From Nilaparvata lugens (Eukaryota; Arthropoda; Insecta; Hemiptera; Delphacidae), in assembly GCF_014356525.2 (NCBI RefSeq), contig NC_052507.1, positions 36,630,269-36,694,268 of the forward strand: a stretch of DNA of 64,000 nucleotides, given 5' to 3'. Position numbers and translations under genes: made by a program. The stretch's first letter is position 1. Each line of letters opens with the position of its first letter. Below, in pieces: positions 23,904 to 36,315 of this stretch. The notes below the pieces were generated by a model. That model had not been told where the DNA came from. It was given only the letters and a program-made list of their open reading frames with translations, and ran no database searches.

Positions 23904-26109
23904 ATTGATGTAACGTATGTAGAAGTGTGATAAACCAGGCACCATTCTGAGTGTATTACTGAGTGTAATTCATGGGAATGTATGATTAAATCATAGACAT
24001 ATATTTTCCTCTATACTTTTATACCGGCATAACTTGAATCACAACTATTACTTATTTTAGAAGGTGGTGGAAAATGTAAACGAAACGAATGTCAACAATA
24101 ATGCTCTCCCATGAAATCCACTGATTTAGAAAAAAAGGATCCATATAATAATATAAAAACCTCCACTTATCAATTATCTGCAATGAAACATCAAATCGAG
24201 CTCATTCCGATAAATAATGAGGGGAACATCACCTGTTGACAAAATCGTTTTTTCAGGAACAAATACGTTTCTCCAAGTGTTGAAATTTTCACTCTCTTTC
24301 AATTTTCCAGTAATTGTAAAATTCATGTATCATTTAGAAACCTTTCGAAGAAGTTATTCAGAACACAATATTTTTATTTAATCTATAATGATTATCAATT
24401 GATCAAATAGTTAGATAAGAAATGTGATGGATTATCAGTGGAATGAGAGCTTGATGAGAGGTGTCGAGAACTGTTGAAGAGATATGAGTACAGGTTTAGC
24501 ATGTGAATGAACAAGTTATAGAAATGAGCATGAGTCATATAAGCATATTATCTCCTCTGATTTCCTAGAATGGGAGATATTCTCAAGGGGTAGCAAATTC
24601 TTATTTCTCATTTGAATGATATTAATAATATTGAATACATTGAGCTCCTGTAGTTACATTTCTCTGCTTGAATCAATAAATGAATTGACAGATTTTCTCA
24701 TGTTTCAATGCTTCGAGCGATTTTTCAATTGAAAAGCATTATTGAAGACAAATATCATGGGACAGTCAAGCTGAAGGATGGTGGATGATTTCCTAGAGCT
24801 CTCTGATCCATCGTATCTCCGTGAGTTCAATATTCTTTGAAGATTTCCAAGCTGAAAAACGATAAATTTCTGAAATAGCATCTCCACACAACTCCCTGAT
24901 AAAAATCTATTGATCTCTTTCCAATGGAACTGTGAGACAAATATAATAATATTATGATATTATAATATAATGATGAAGGAAAATTTATGTATCAATAAAA
25001 AGTACATTGGTGAAAAACGATAATTTCAATTCCTCTTTGAAAAGGATAATTTAATTTAATTTTTATCATGCATGTTACTTGTCAAGAGATTATCAGAGTC
25101 CGAACTCATTTAGATTTCTGTTATCGAACACTGCTATTCCAACAAGCTTTTGCTACTCAGGACCAAAAAAAAAAAACATTAAGCCCCTCGCAACTCAAAC
25201 ACGTGTACAAATGTAACAATCTGGCTTTTTATTTTTTCTCGTTGGAAGCCATCGCCTCAATTACAAATTGGATTGTTGTGATCTGGCTTACATAACTCAT
25301 TTTTTTAATGGAGCGCCACCATCATGGAGTGAGGAATGAATAGAGTTGTAAAGCTTTTCTCATCACCTCCCCAGAACCTTTTAGGTTATGAAGCCTATTA
25401 ATGATCCATTTACACCCTCTCCAACACAAACCTGCTCCATTGTTCAACGTTGGTTGATGGCATTGAAAAGTGGATGTTTCCTGATTTGTTCCAACAATCT
25501 TGGAAAGGGTTCTGCAAGCTCATGTTGCTTCATACATAACGCACAATGATAATAATTATGAGGGTGATATGTAATAGAACTTGAATGTGTATTCTTAGAC
25601 ATTCAAGTTTATAGTGTTCGATCTGATTTTGAGTTGATATGGAAACACAAACATATTAAGGTGCTTACGCTCTGCTCCGCAAACGAACGTTACACGAGTA
25701 GATCGCAAGATGATCGCAGGTCGAGCAAGCGCAGAACGCAAACAGAGCGCGTACCAGAGCGCAAGCTCTGTTCGTAGGGCGAAACCAACGTTATCGTTGG
25801 GTCAGTTCAGATATCAGTGTAAAATTATGAAAGTATCAATCATTTTCAATAATTGATTAATAAATCAAAAAAATTAAATTGTATTAATTAATAAATTATA
25901 AAAACATTTTTAATAATACCAGCATATTAGCATTTAAAAGAAAAAACCGAACTCCCAACCAAACCTTTCACCTTTTGAAACATTGACAGATATGACCTTT
26001 TGTAATAAAACATTAACACAAATTCAATGAATTTAATATCTATTATATAAAAATTGATAAACATAATTTTTTATTTGGCTACCCAATTATCTCCTGGTCA
26101 GAATATTAC

Positions 26110-26278
26110 TTCCCTTGCCCTATTACCATAAGTAAGGAAAGTATTGCTTTCCGATAAAAAATAAGGTACCTACCCCAATTTCTAAATTTCTATATGTTTC
26201 AAGGTCCCCCTGAGTCCAAAAAGCGGTTTTTGGGTATTGGTCTGTATATGTGTGTATGTGTGTGTGTGTGTGTGTGTG

Positions 26279-26333
<55 letters not shown>

Positions 26334-26885
26334 AGTGTATGAGTGTATGTGTGTCTGTGTACACGATATCTCATCTCCCAATTATTATCGGAATGACTTG
26401 AAATTTGGAGCTTAAGGTCCTTACAAATGTTGTCAAAAACAGGGTTTATCACGATTTTATTGAAAACGGCTGCAACGATTTCGATCAAATTCATATCTAA
26501 ACTAGTCATTGATAAGCTCTATCAACTGCCACGAGTCACATATCTGTAAACATTTCTGGAGCTCCGCCCCATCTATGCAAAGTTTGATTCTAGATTCCAA
26601 ATTATCAGGCTTCAGATACAATTTAAACAGGAAATCTTAAGTGGAAAAGATTGAGAATGGAAATCTCTACAAGTAATGATGAGTAACATTTTCACCTAAA
26701 ATTGAAAATAAGCTCGAAATTCGAGAAAATGTTCGCTATAAAGAGATAGCAGACCCCGTGTGTCTCCTGAGTTATTGTCCTGTCACCTGCTGGTTCAGAT
26801 CTTTGAATAGTAGACTTGAGATGCGCGTGAACACTAGCATCAGGTGATAATTTTCATAATGGCAAGGAAAGTTGTGTGAGTTTTG
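26110..26885 (+). mobile_element. Dispersed repeat family C, copy 2, with (GT)n
   Basis: Nested in the TTAA-flanked element. After the (GT)n tract it reads GTGTACACGATATCTCATCT, identical to the 32.6-kb copy, and then follows the same order of blocks down to GGCAAGGAAAGTTGTG. The terminal GCGCCACACCAG part is missing. The left side (TTTCAAGGTCCCCCTGAGTC, AAAAGCGGTTTTTGGGTATT) is present only in this copy. Confidence 0.8.
26243..26330. repeat. (GT)n microsatellite
   Basis: GT dinucleotide run with a single GTTG interruption, also present in the run at 32.5 kb. The three overlapping His/Thr-repeat ORFs on the - strand are artefacts of this run. Confidence 0.95.
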
Positions 26886-27071
26886 TCACCCGATCAGCTG
26901 GATTGACGTTCCACATTTCTGAGGTAAGGTTGTAGCGAAGTCAACAATACGACAAGCGCGCGATCATGTTTCGAACATATCGTGAACCTCTAGCGAACCT
27001 CTTGCGTAACGTCTCTCGTGTAACGTTCATGAGCGGAGCGTGTTCGGAGCGTATATCTGTAAACACCTTAA

Positions 27072-30000
27072 GATAATAGGCCGTTATTGAAGTAACTGAG
27101 TCGAAATATTGCCACAAACACTGATTTCATACTGTATTTTAAGATTTTGAGAAACTAGTATCGGTTGCTAATATCGTCATATTCACATCAATCTCTATTG
27201 AACTGGATTTCCTCTCACTTTGGATTGAGTAAACTTATTAGATAGTGGTGTGATCAATAAAACTTATTTCTTGAAGTCACTGCCTGTGACACTTCCAAAT
27301 TGGTTCTATCCAATATGGGTATCTACCATAATAATACCACCTTCACAATAACTATGAGCGATATTTCTATTTTAATAGTTATACTTTGATTGTATTCCAT
27401 TGATATTGTTAGAAAGTTCATCCCTCCTCATATTGACTTTTGTGTTCAACCAGTCATTCTAGCTACATTGTTTTCAGATTTCCATTTGCATTGGATATAA
27501 AAAAACTTTATTTAATGACGTTATATGACTTTATTGAAGGTCGTATTACAGGTCATAGAATACAGTGCTGTGTAATCAACAATATTATACAGTTTGCAAG
27601 AAAGAAATGAATAACATTCATATTTATCACTTGAAAAATTAGCTCCACCATGATGAGTTAAACTGTGTCCAATTTTCTCAATCTATTGCACAAACATTAT
27701 GGATATTCTAGCATACATCCTTCAATATGTTTGAGTGAGTACTTTATTCATTATTTTTCGAATAATCACTAATGAATTATTTAAAGGACACTCACTCTCA
27801 TCATTGAATCCACTTATAGATTTGAAATTACATGAAATGATCTGGTTAAGCTATGAATTTATGGATTACTACATCGTTACTTCCAATAATACTATTTGAC
27901 TAGATGATATCTCTTTTCAGCAATCAATTGACCGTCTGGAGGCAACAGACACAATAAATTCCGCTTGTCTTCATTATTAATTCCTGTTTAAGTCAAGTGG
28001 AAGCATTTAGTTAATGTGTCTGCTAGTACAGGAATTTATTTGGAATGGGAGCCAGACTTCGTGATATTTCACGGAGAGCCGCGCCACTCTGATATTAGGT
28101 GGGGGGGGGGCACTGAGGGACCATACGTTGATGTTCTCAGATCTCATACCTCTCCTGTATCTGGAACGTGTGGAACCCCTGTCTGAACTCGCTGAATCCC
28201 CAACTCCCCAGTCTCAGCTCACTGAATCAAGGCTTCGGGTTTTTCTTGGAGTGAAGTTGAAATATATTTCAGTCTACAACATCAAAATGAATGTTATTAT
28301 TTGCTGATGAAGTGAGATCAGCAGCAATCAGTTTGAAGTAGATTATATTGTATTATAGCAACGTTGTAAAATCCTCAAATAATCAATACATACAGTATAT
28401 TTATACCTATCATCTTAATTAAACACCTATACATCATATTATAGACCCATCTCCTCCTTCATGCTACAAAAATAACAACGGTGTTTTTTCCTGCAAAGTA
28501 AATTATGGTTCTGCAATATTTCGATAGGAACTTATAGATTCGGTGTATAATGCTGCAATTGAATGTGTGAACTTTAACTACCTATAATTCATCCACAAGC
28601 GTACATGATCATACCCAGAGACGTTGATTCTGTACGTCTTTACCAGATTGTTTCACCTTCCTTATCAGTCACCAAACAAAAGTTGAAGAAATAGTTATCC
28701 AATTCCTCATTCTACATCGTTGATGTGGGACAATCTGATCACATTAGAACACAGAATGATCTTGAATTTTTACTAGAAGAAAACTACAGAGAAAATTTTC
28801 AAAGATTCAATGTAAGCACAATATTTCGTTGAAAATGACTTGAAAAGTTGATTAAAACCATACTTTGATGCGTTGATAACCTTATGATATATATAGGCTG
28901 CCTGACAAGTAAGAATGATAAGTGGGACAGTAGATAAATAATTCTAGAGGACAGGAAATCTTAAGAAATTCTTGAACGATCTCCTCATTCTATTATGGAT
29001 AAAGTTTCAAATCGCCGTCATGATTCTCTAGCCCTCTTTTCCTTCAGTAGGGCTTGTAGGGAGAAAATGCCTGTCCTGATTCAGAGTAATTTCAGGTTGG
29101 CTTTGTGAAATTGAGACGAAAAGTATCGTCTCCCGTCATGTTGATAGATTTTCAAAGGAACTTTTAATGAGCTGCTTCTCTTTTTTGTTTTTTTTCTGCT
29201 CGTCATTCACTGTTGTGTTGCTGTCATTTTTTTCTTTTTTTGTACATTTTCTCTGTCTCCTCCAAATGATGATACACAACATAAGAAAAGCGACCGGTCG
29301 ATAGATGAGCTGATGCTGTTGTGTGATAGAGAGCTCTAGGGCTTGTTCAGTTGGCCCAAAATCGGATGGTAATTAGTTGGAGAGGCATGTCAACACCCCT
29401 CTTCCAACCCCATCACCATCCATAAGGCGGATTCGATGTCTTAACTTTTTAATGATCTTAATTTAGCAGCAGTTTGAGAATGAAATCTGAGATATGGCGA
29501 CAACTTTGCCTTCTAATTTGCTGCCAAAACCTGCTCTTGTTTTATTTTATGTCGGTTCGCTTTTACTCCCTTTTAGTAGTCTACTCCTTTTTTCTCCCCT
29601 CTTCCTCCTCCTCTACGACCACCCACTCACCCTTCCCTCCTCCGTACAATTCTCACCCCAGCTGTAGAACCAACTCTTCTTCTCTGCTGTTGTTCCACCC
29701 TTTGTGGAAATCAGGGGGAAAAGTCGCCCAGAAAACTTCCACGTTTTCATTGTCGAAATTATTTTATACGTCGACCTATTAGTAGACCCTCGCAAGTCTG
29801 GTTGGAGGAAATTTGCGATTAGTGCCAAACTCCAACGTAAAGTCCCCCGTAGCTAATAGATTATCCGATAATGATATCTCCTCTCTCAGCAACATTCTCA
29901 AACCAAACCATTTGTTTGTCAGTTCATCCTTCGAGTGAAGTCATAATATTTTTCCAATAACTTTCCGTTGCCTAATTTTTGACTTGAACTTCTACAAAAG

Positions 30001-31741
30001 TTAGAGTGGGATAAAAATTGATGATTCTCCTATAACGCTTCAGCTGACAACAGGGTTGGATAGCTCGACATCAAATCAGGAACAATTCATTGAAAGTCTC
30101 TCATGATAATAGCAATCATTAAATATTTCTTAATATATGCAGTGAGGGGTGTGAGTGGACGAACCGGAGAATTGTATTGTTCTTGAATTCAATAACCAGT
30201 GTTCTTCTCTGGAGTGCTAATATTCCTAAACCTAAACCATTCCTTCAATGAGTGTGTATGAACAGTGTCTTGAATAGTTTTGATCTTTCCAATATTGACT
30301 AGTTTCCTTTGTTCTATGGTATCTTGGGAATTATTGAAAAGTCTGCACTTGTACCCTGTTCAAAATAATTGCTGTTGTCAGATGGAAAGAGAAATGATGT
30401 TGCTTGTATTATAGTTGCTGTCATTAGATAATATTTTTCACAAACAGTCCAACTCCAACAAGAAACTTATCATATGCCTTTATTAAGGAAAAATCTTTTA
30501 GGGGGAATATGGCGTGTCAAGAACATGTCATTGTAAACTTCCCTCTTTTTGTTTCAATATTATGGCAGTAGAACTTGAAGCAGCACGCACTTTTATCGAC
30601 TCCTATTATAAACATACATTCAACTACTGGAGGGGTTTCCAGCCCCGCGTGTTGCCTACTGTCTTGTTAGTTTGGAAAGTGAATAATTATAACTGGTACG
30701 TCCTGATTTTTTGTTTTTATGAGGCCTTATCATGATAACGGCTGCTTCTTAAGCGTTCTGCAAAGGAAAACGAGAATCTATTATAATATTATGACTACTG
30801 TCGTTGGTCTGCAGTAGCTTTAACTCAAGATCTCTATAGTATATTTGAACTTTTCTGAATTATTGTATTTGTCAAAACTCTCTTTTCAGTTCATATAACT
30901 TTGATATGATGATTTTTGATCCTATATTCAAATTCCACGTTGCGGAACTATTATTATCCTATTGTTTCCTCATCTTTGTTCTCGTGATTGATAGTTTCTT
31001 TGGCACTCTCATGTTCTCTTAGTATTAAAACATTATTTTGGGAACTTTAAATAATGTTACTGGCTTACTTGACATGAATTAATACTGCGAAGATTCTTCC
31101 CCAGTGTAATAGGAGAAGTTCGACATTTAAGACAACAGTTTTTACATGTATTTCTTCTTTACTTCTCCTGTTATATTGTCATTTCGAATGATTTCATTGC
31201 AATTTGTGTCTCCGAAAATTCCCATGTTTTTTATTTCTAAGAAATTGCTATTTCTCATTTTCCATCCACTCTATTTGTTACTATGATGTGCTGACATGAA
31301 TATGAAATACAAACCACAGCTATGTTCTCGGACATTTTACTTTTCTATGTTATCTTAGATCGACTTCATTATAAATATTCTTGCTTTAAGAGAGAAATAA
31401 ATTCCAGTTGCTTCGAAAATAACTCATTTCCATGGTCATGGTGTAATAATATAACCTCTGGTTCTCCTCTGTGATGCATCATCAATCTTGGATGAGGTTG
31501 AAAGGATATGAATCTCAGAAGGATATAGATAAGATTATGAGGATATTATCCTATCAATTACAATTTTTTTGACTGCCAGAGAAACAAAGTTATTGCCGGG
31601 AAATCAGTGCTTTAACGTGACTATAGCAAGTTTTTGGTAATGATCATCAGTCAATAATATTTTTGTATCTCTAATGGTATTGATAATAATAATTTCTCTG
31701 ATAGCCGATGAATTGCAACCAGAGGAGATAATGATTCACTA
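27072..31741. other. Intronic sequence, no recognised gene
   Basis: AT-rich, with a few GC-richer patches: a G run of ten at 28103-28112 and a C/T-rich segment at about 29580-29710. ORFs are short, overlapping and lack domains. Confidence 0.5.
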
Positions 31742-32490
31742 AATATATAATAAATAATAAATAAATAAAGCCTTTATTTTTGTCCAAAACACACATAAGT
31801 TACAGTACTGAAGTACTTCAAAATACTTTTGAAATCAATTTCATTTAAAACAATCAATAGTATTTTTTATGTTTTGTTTTGTTTTGGAAACTAAGCCCGT
31901 CACCGAGCATAGTCCTCCCCCAGGTTGTTCCATCTCTGTCGATCTCTGGCTGCTACCATCCAGTTGATTCCTGCTATTCCGACGATGTCATCCTTCCATC
32001 TCACTCTTGGCCGGCTGACGTTCCTCTTCCTCCACGATGGCTCCCATTCAGTCACTTTCTTCGTCCATCTTCCGTCTTGTAGTCGCGAAACGTGTCCTGC
32101 CCATTTCCACTTCAGTCTTCTTATAGTTACAATGACGTCTTCCAACTTGATTTTGCTCTTGATGGTTGAAGTGCGAATTCTTTGCATACGGTGAATGTTC
32201 AGAATGCTTCTTTCCATAGCCAGTTGGGTTTTACGAATAGAGTCTATAGTGCTAGCTCAACAGGCCCAGGTTTGTGCGCCGTACGTAAGAGTGGGGAACA
32301 CACACGATCTAAGAACTTTGGTTTTGGATGATAAGCTGACTTCTTTATTTTTCATGATGCATTTGAGCGACCAGAACTTGTTCCAGGCAGCTGTTCGTCT
32401 TCGTTTGAGCTCTTTTTCCTCTCTTTTATCGAGAAACACTGACCAAGATAGACTACTTCCTGCGTCCAACTCAAAGCCTTTCCATCCAGG
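31742..32490 (-). mobile_element. 5'-truncated RTE-type LINE remnant
   Basis: Read on the - strand from 32490, one frame gives the C-terminal region of an RTE-type endonuclease/reverse-transcriptase polyprotein. It runs KRRRTAAWNKFWSLKCIM, then CVFPTLTYGAQTWAC, an in-frame TGA at 32257-32259, then SKIKLEDVIVTIRRLKWKWAGHVSRL, split here as SKIKLEDV and RRLKWKWAGHVSRL, and finally RPRVRWKDDIV. It ends at a TGA at 31900-31902. The LKWKWAGH...RPRxRWxDDI pattern is typical of insect RTE-like LINE tails. The 3' end is a (TTTA)-type tail at 31742-31768. The reverse-transcriptase active site and endonuclease are absent. It runs antisense to Rox8. Confidence 0.85.
32257..32259 (-). other. Premature TGA in RTE reading frame
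   Basis: The flanking halves lie in the same frame and both match the family pattern, so a single stop separates them. Confidence 0.7.
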
Positions 32491-32506
32491 TCTGTGTGTG
32501 TGTGTG

Positions 32507-32593
<87 letters not shown>

Positions 32594-33220
32594 TCTGTGT
32601 ACACGATATCTCATCTCCCAATTAACAGAATAACTTGAAATTTGGAACTTAAGGTCCTTCCCCTATAAGGATCTGACACGAACAATTTCGATCAAATACA
32701 ATTCAAGATGGCGGCTAAAATGGCGAAAATGTTGTCAAAAACAGGGTTTTTCGTGATTTTAATCAAATTCATACCTGAAATAGTCATCGTTAAGCTCTAT
32801 CAACTGCCAAAAGTCCCATATCTGTAAAAATTTTAAGAGCTCCGCCCCATTTAGGTAAAGTTTGATTTTAGATTCTCAATTATCAGGCTTCAGATACAAT
32901 TTAAACAAAAAATTCCAAATGGAAAAGATCGAGCATGAAAATCTCTACATTTAATGCTCGGTAACATTTTCACCTAAAATAAGCTCGATATTCGAGAAAA
33001 TGTTTTTATTTCAATTGCAAACTGTTGGCAACTGTTGATTCTATTGAATCATTCACTATGAAGAGATAGCAGACCTCGTGTGTCTCCAGCATTATAGTCC
33101 TGTCACCAGCTGGCTTAGATCTTTGAATAGTAGACTTGATATGCACGGGAACACTAGCGTCAGGTGATAAATTTTCATAACGGCAAGGAAAGTTGTGCGA
33201 GTGCGCCACACCAGATTTTT
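32491..33220 (+). mobile_element. Dispersed repeat family C, copy 3, with (GT)n
   Basis: Starts at the (GT)n run directly next to the RTE fragment and ends GAGTGCGCCACACCAGATTT, the same terminus as the copy at 22157. It lacks the left part seen in the 26.1-kb copy. Confidence 0.8.
32493..32586. repeat. (GT)n microsatellite
   Basis: Long GT run with one GTTG interruption near its left end. The Cys/Val and His/Thr repeat ORFs here are artefacts. Confidence 0.95.
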
Positions 33221-33469
33221 GAAACATGTATAAAAAATTTAGTTAGTGATTCCACTTATAAAGGCTAGATAGTTATTAAAGGTAGAGTATAATACTTATA
33301 ATTATATCATCAAACATGACATATTCCATGATGATAGTGAAGACTGTAGGTCTGCTATGGTCTGCATGGTCTGCTGTATCCAGAGCTTGCGTAACAGACT
33401 TGGGTTTAGACCAAGATACGAACAAACATTTTAGCTAGACCACCACTACCTTGACATCATTTAAGCATG

Positions 33470-33574
33470 GTAAACTGTCGGCTGTCGGCTGAAGTATGAC
33501 AGATGTCTCGAGAGGCTCATTGACGGCTCAAATAATCGAGGTGAACCTGCAACGGAAAAAGGCATACGAACTTA
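33470..33574 (+). mobile_element. SINE-like retroposon fragment, diverged copy
   Basis: In order: TAAACTGTCGG, CGGCTGAAGTATGACAG, CATTGACGGCT, then GGCATACGAA. Each block matches the reverse complement of the 6118-6272 copy. The middle part is shortened. The 68-codon ORF starting here is inside the repeat and is not a gene. Confidence 0.65.
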
Positions 33575-33784
33575 TTTCCAATCAAGACTATGATCTTCAT
33601 TGGAAATCTTTCATGATAATTTTTAAAGCAGGACTATCACAGTATCATAACAGACGACAGAAGGATTCATCTGTTGCATCTTACAACTTTGGTAGTATTT
33701 AGCAATTCATTAATTTAATGATTACACAACATCAAACACCAATCAGTCAAATGAGCCGTTGAGTAGTACAGGCAACTTCTCAGC

Positions 33785-33937
33785 ATCTTCTTCTTCTTCT
33801 TCTCTTCTCCTTCTTCTTCTCCTTCTTCTTCCCCTTCTTCTTTCTTCTTCTTCTTCTTCTTCTTCTTCTTCTTCTTCTTCTTCTTCTTCTTCTTCTTCTT
33901 CTTCTTCTTCTTCTTCTTCTTCTTCTTCTTCTTCTTC
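33785..33937. repeat. (TTC)n / (GAA)n microsatellite
   Basis: About 100 bp of pure TTC repeats (33841-33937) preceded by about 50 bp of imperfect C/T triplets. Poly-Ser and poly-Glu ORFs on the two strands are by-products. Long GAA/TTC runs can form triplexes. Confidence 0.95.
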
Positions 33938-34189
33938 CTCTGCTTCCTTCCACGGTGGACTTCTCAGCATCAATGAGGCATCACTTCTTCCAAATCAGTG
34001 ACGTTGTTGTTCACTTTCTTCGCAAACAGGAAGGATGGATTTCTAATAGAAGAGAACACACCAACTCTCAAGTCACGAATGAGACAACTATGCCTTGAAG
34101 TTTCTAATATTATGGCGGGACGTGAGAGAGCAGTGGTTAGAGATGGCGACCAGAAAATATCGTTGGAGGAGTAGGGGGAGAAGAAACTG

Positions 34190-34780
34190 ATCAGCTGAAA
34201 CAGAAGAAGAGGAGAATTAACAATGAGAAACAAGAACTTTGAGAATAATAAAGAATGTGAAGAAAAAAATGGAGAGATAATTTGGTACGAATCAGGAAGA
34301 TGTAGAGGCAAGAGAAAAAGAAGAAGAACAACATCAAGAATCCGAACGAGAACATGGATAACGAGAGAATGCAGAAGAGGGGTTATGGATGAAATATTAA
34401 ATATAATAGAGGAGAGAGGAAATTGTGAAAGGATGAGGAGGAAGTTGGGAAAAGGGATACGAAGAAGGAGACGACGTGTGGAAAAAGAAGTTGAAGTAGT
34501 AGTACTCTGAAATGGAGCTTAATAGATCAAAGTAGAAACAAGATGATAGAATAGTGTTTGAGGTGTAGGATGAAGATAAAAGAGGAGCGATCAGAGAAGT
34601 GGGAGAATAAGGAATATGAGAGAAGTGTAAATGTGTGGAGTAGAATATGAGGAAGAGCGAATGAGTGTGGTGATCCCAGGGCTCGCTAGGATGAGAGAAT
34701 GAGGAGGTTCGTTTCGCAGATCGATCGTTGGCCAAGTGAGGAAGTCGTGAATGTGGAAGTGTGAGTGAGTGAGTGAGTGG
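34190..34780 (+). repeat. Purine-rich tract
   Basis: Nearly 600 bases strongly biased to A and G on the + strand (for example GGAGAGAGGAAATTG, GGATGAGGAGGAAG). It is degenerate rather than a simple repeat. It is followed after about 100 bases by a pyrimidine-rich tract of similar length, so the two transcripts could pair. Confidence 0.7.
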
Positions 34781-34879
34781 GGGGCCCCCAAACAGCCAGC
34801 CAACAGTCACCAGGGCCACTAGTACAGCATGTACAGCTAACTTTTGTCAGATTCCGCTGCCATCTGGAGCTCATCTAAC

Positions 34880-35780
34880 GGCCAGTTATTCTCAACTTAT
34901 TTATCAGCTTTTCTCTTATGCTTCTCAGCTTATTACTCCATTTCTCTTCTCCGTGCATGTTTGTTCATCTTCTTCATGGAATTCTCCTTGCTCTTATACT
35001 GGACTTTTCTCTTTCAAGTTTTTGTTCTCATTATCTCCCACTCCTTTCTTCCATCTCCTACATAATCGCTATAATTTTTGTTTAGATTTTTCTCAAACTT
35101 TTTTTATACATCTTCTTCTTCCTTCTTCTTCTCCCTCCACCCCTTCTCTCCCTCCTCTCCTTTCTCCCTCCTCCTTTTCTTCCTTCTTCTCAACTGTTAC
35201 CACTTGCCCCTCCACCTACTACACCACCTCCTCCTTCTCACCATAGCACCATCTCTCACGCACCACTCCCTCCTTTTTATGCGATTTCTCCTTCCTCTTA
35301 TCCATCTACTCCTTCTCCCTCTCCTCCAACTCCTTCTCCTCCTCCTCCTCATCCTCCTCTACCTCCCCTTCATCATCCTTCTCCTCCTCCACCTCCTACT
35401 TTTCATCGTTCCCCACCTCCTCCTTCAACTTTTTCTCAATTCATCACCATTCATGTTTTCTCATATCATTTCCATATAATAGTTCTTCTTATTATCATGT
35501 TTATCCTCTTCCACACATCATGTTCTTCATTTTATTCAACTTTCTTCTATTTTAACTTTCTTCTATTTTCTTAGTCTCAGTACTTTTCATGCTGAACGTG
35601 ACAACGTGGACACCTTTTCTCCTTCCCTTTTATCTCTTTGCAATCACCGAATTATGCGAACCCTCTTCCACAAGACTCCTTTCCATCTTTCTTCCTTCCA
35701 TCCCGCCTTTTTCTTTTCCTTTTTTCTCTCCTCCACTCTCCCATCTGGATCCCCCTTTCTTAAATCTCCATATGATTATA
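34880..35780 (+). repeat. Pyrimidine-rich tract
   Basis: About 900 bases strongly biased to C and T on the + strand, densest at 35100-35420 with CTCCT and CTTCTC words. Several overlapping Ser/Leu/Pro-rich ORFs arise from the bias and are rejected as genes. Confidence 0.7.
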
Positions 35781-35789
35781 GTATTTTAG

Positions 35790-36310
35790 AAATATAGTCT
35801 TCATAAATAGTTTTACTATATTGCTGTTTTTTCTTCTATATTAACGTAGTAATTGATCCTTATCTTCTTCATAATTGTTCCTATGTTCTCCTACCTCCAC
35901 CAATTGTTCCACATTGCTCTTTCATTCAGGCTTGCTATTTCTCTGGCCATGTGTCTTGTTCATTTGTTATCCTCTCCCTTCAGAGCTCCCCAATCATCCA
36001 GCAGTTGAAGCTGTGGCGGCGCCAGCAACTCAGTTTTCTGCAACACCCACTCTCAATCGTAACATTTTATTTTGCCAACTTTGCTCGTTTATCGCGCGCT
36101 GCTCTCAGCTAATAATTTGCAGTCGGATGCTGTTTACAATCATTACTCGATCTCAATGAGAATACATCGTTGGATTGTGGAGGGAGAGGAGAGGGTTTGA
36201 CCTAATGTTTCCAGAGGGTCTCAGCAAATACCAACTTCTGTTCCTCATTAACTGATGTCTTAAGTTTATGTAATGCTATTGGTCCTCTTCTGCATCCCTA
36301 GATGCTTGGT
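35790..36310. other. Intronic sequence, no recognised feature
   Basis: Mixed composition; nothing recognisable beyond short low-complexity ORFs. Confidence 0.5.
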
Positions 36311-36315
36311 ATATA

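Larger units (their letters stand above)
22641..25655. other. Intronic sequence with a short direct repeat
   Basis: AT-rich and without genes. A block of about 47 bp occurs twice in the same orientation (23557-23603 and 23857-23903). An A run occurs at about 25167-25176. Confidence 0.5.
25660..27067. mobile_element. piggyBac-like non-autonomous element with TTAA duplication
   Basis: TTAA lies directly outside both ends (25656-25659 and 27068-27071). The termini are inverted: GGTGCTTAC...GCTCCG on the left and, in reverse complement, GGTGTTTAC...GCTCCG on the right. Sub-terminal blocks containing GAACGTTACACGAG are also inverted between the ends. A TTAA target and short inverted ends are features of piggyBac-type transposition. 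There is no transposase ORF. About 780 bp of the interior is a later insertion of repeat family C. Confidence 0.75.

Noticed and set aside
26182..26509. Three overlapping His/Thr-repeat ORFs
   Set aside because: They are translations of the (GT)n microsatellite in three frames.
32195..32638. ORF of 147 codons with a Cys/Val repeat tail
   Set aside because: It lies antisense to the RTE remnant and then runs through the (GT)n array.
33496..33702. 68-codon ORF
   Set aside because: Begins in the SINE-like fragment; no domain.
33743..34001. Poly-Glu and poly-Ser ORFs
   Set aside because: Products of the (TTC)n microsatellite on the two strands.
34773..35479. Ser/Leu/Pro-rich ORFs of 133-157 codons
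   Set aside because: Pyrimidine bias removes stops in some frames; no domain, no conserved start context, overlapping frames.
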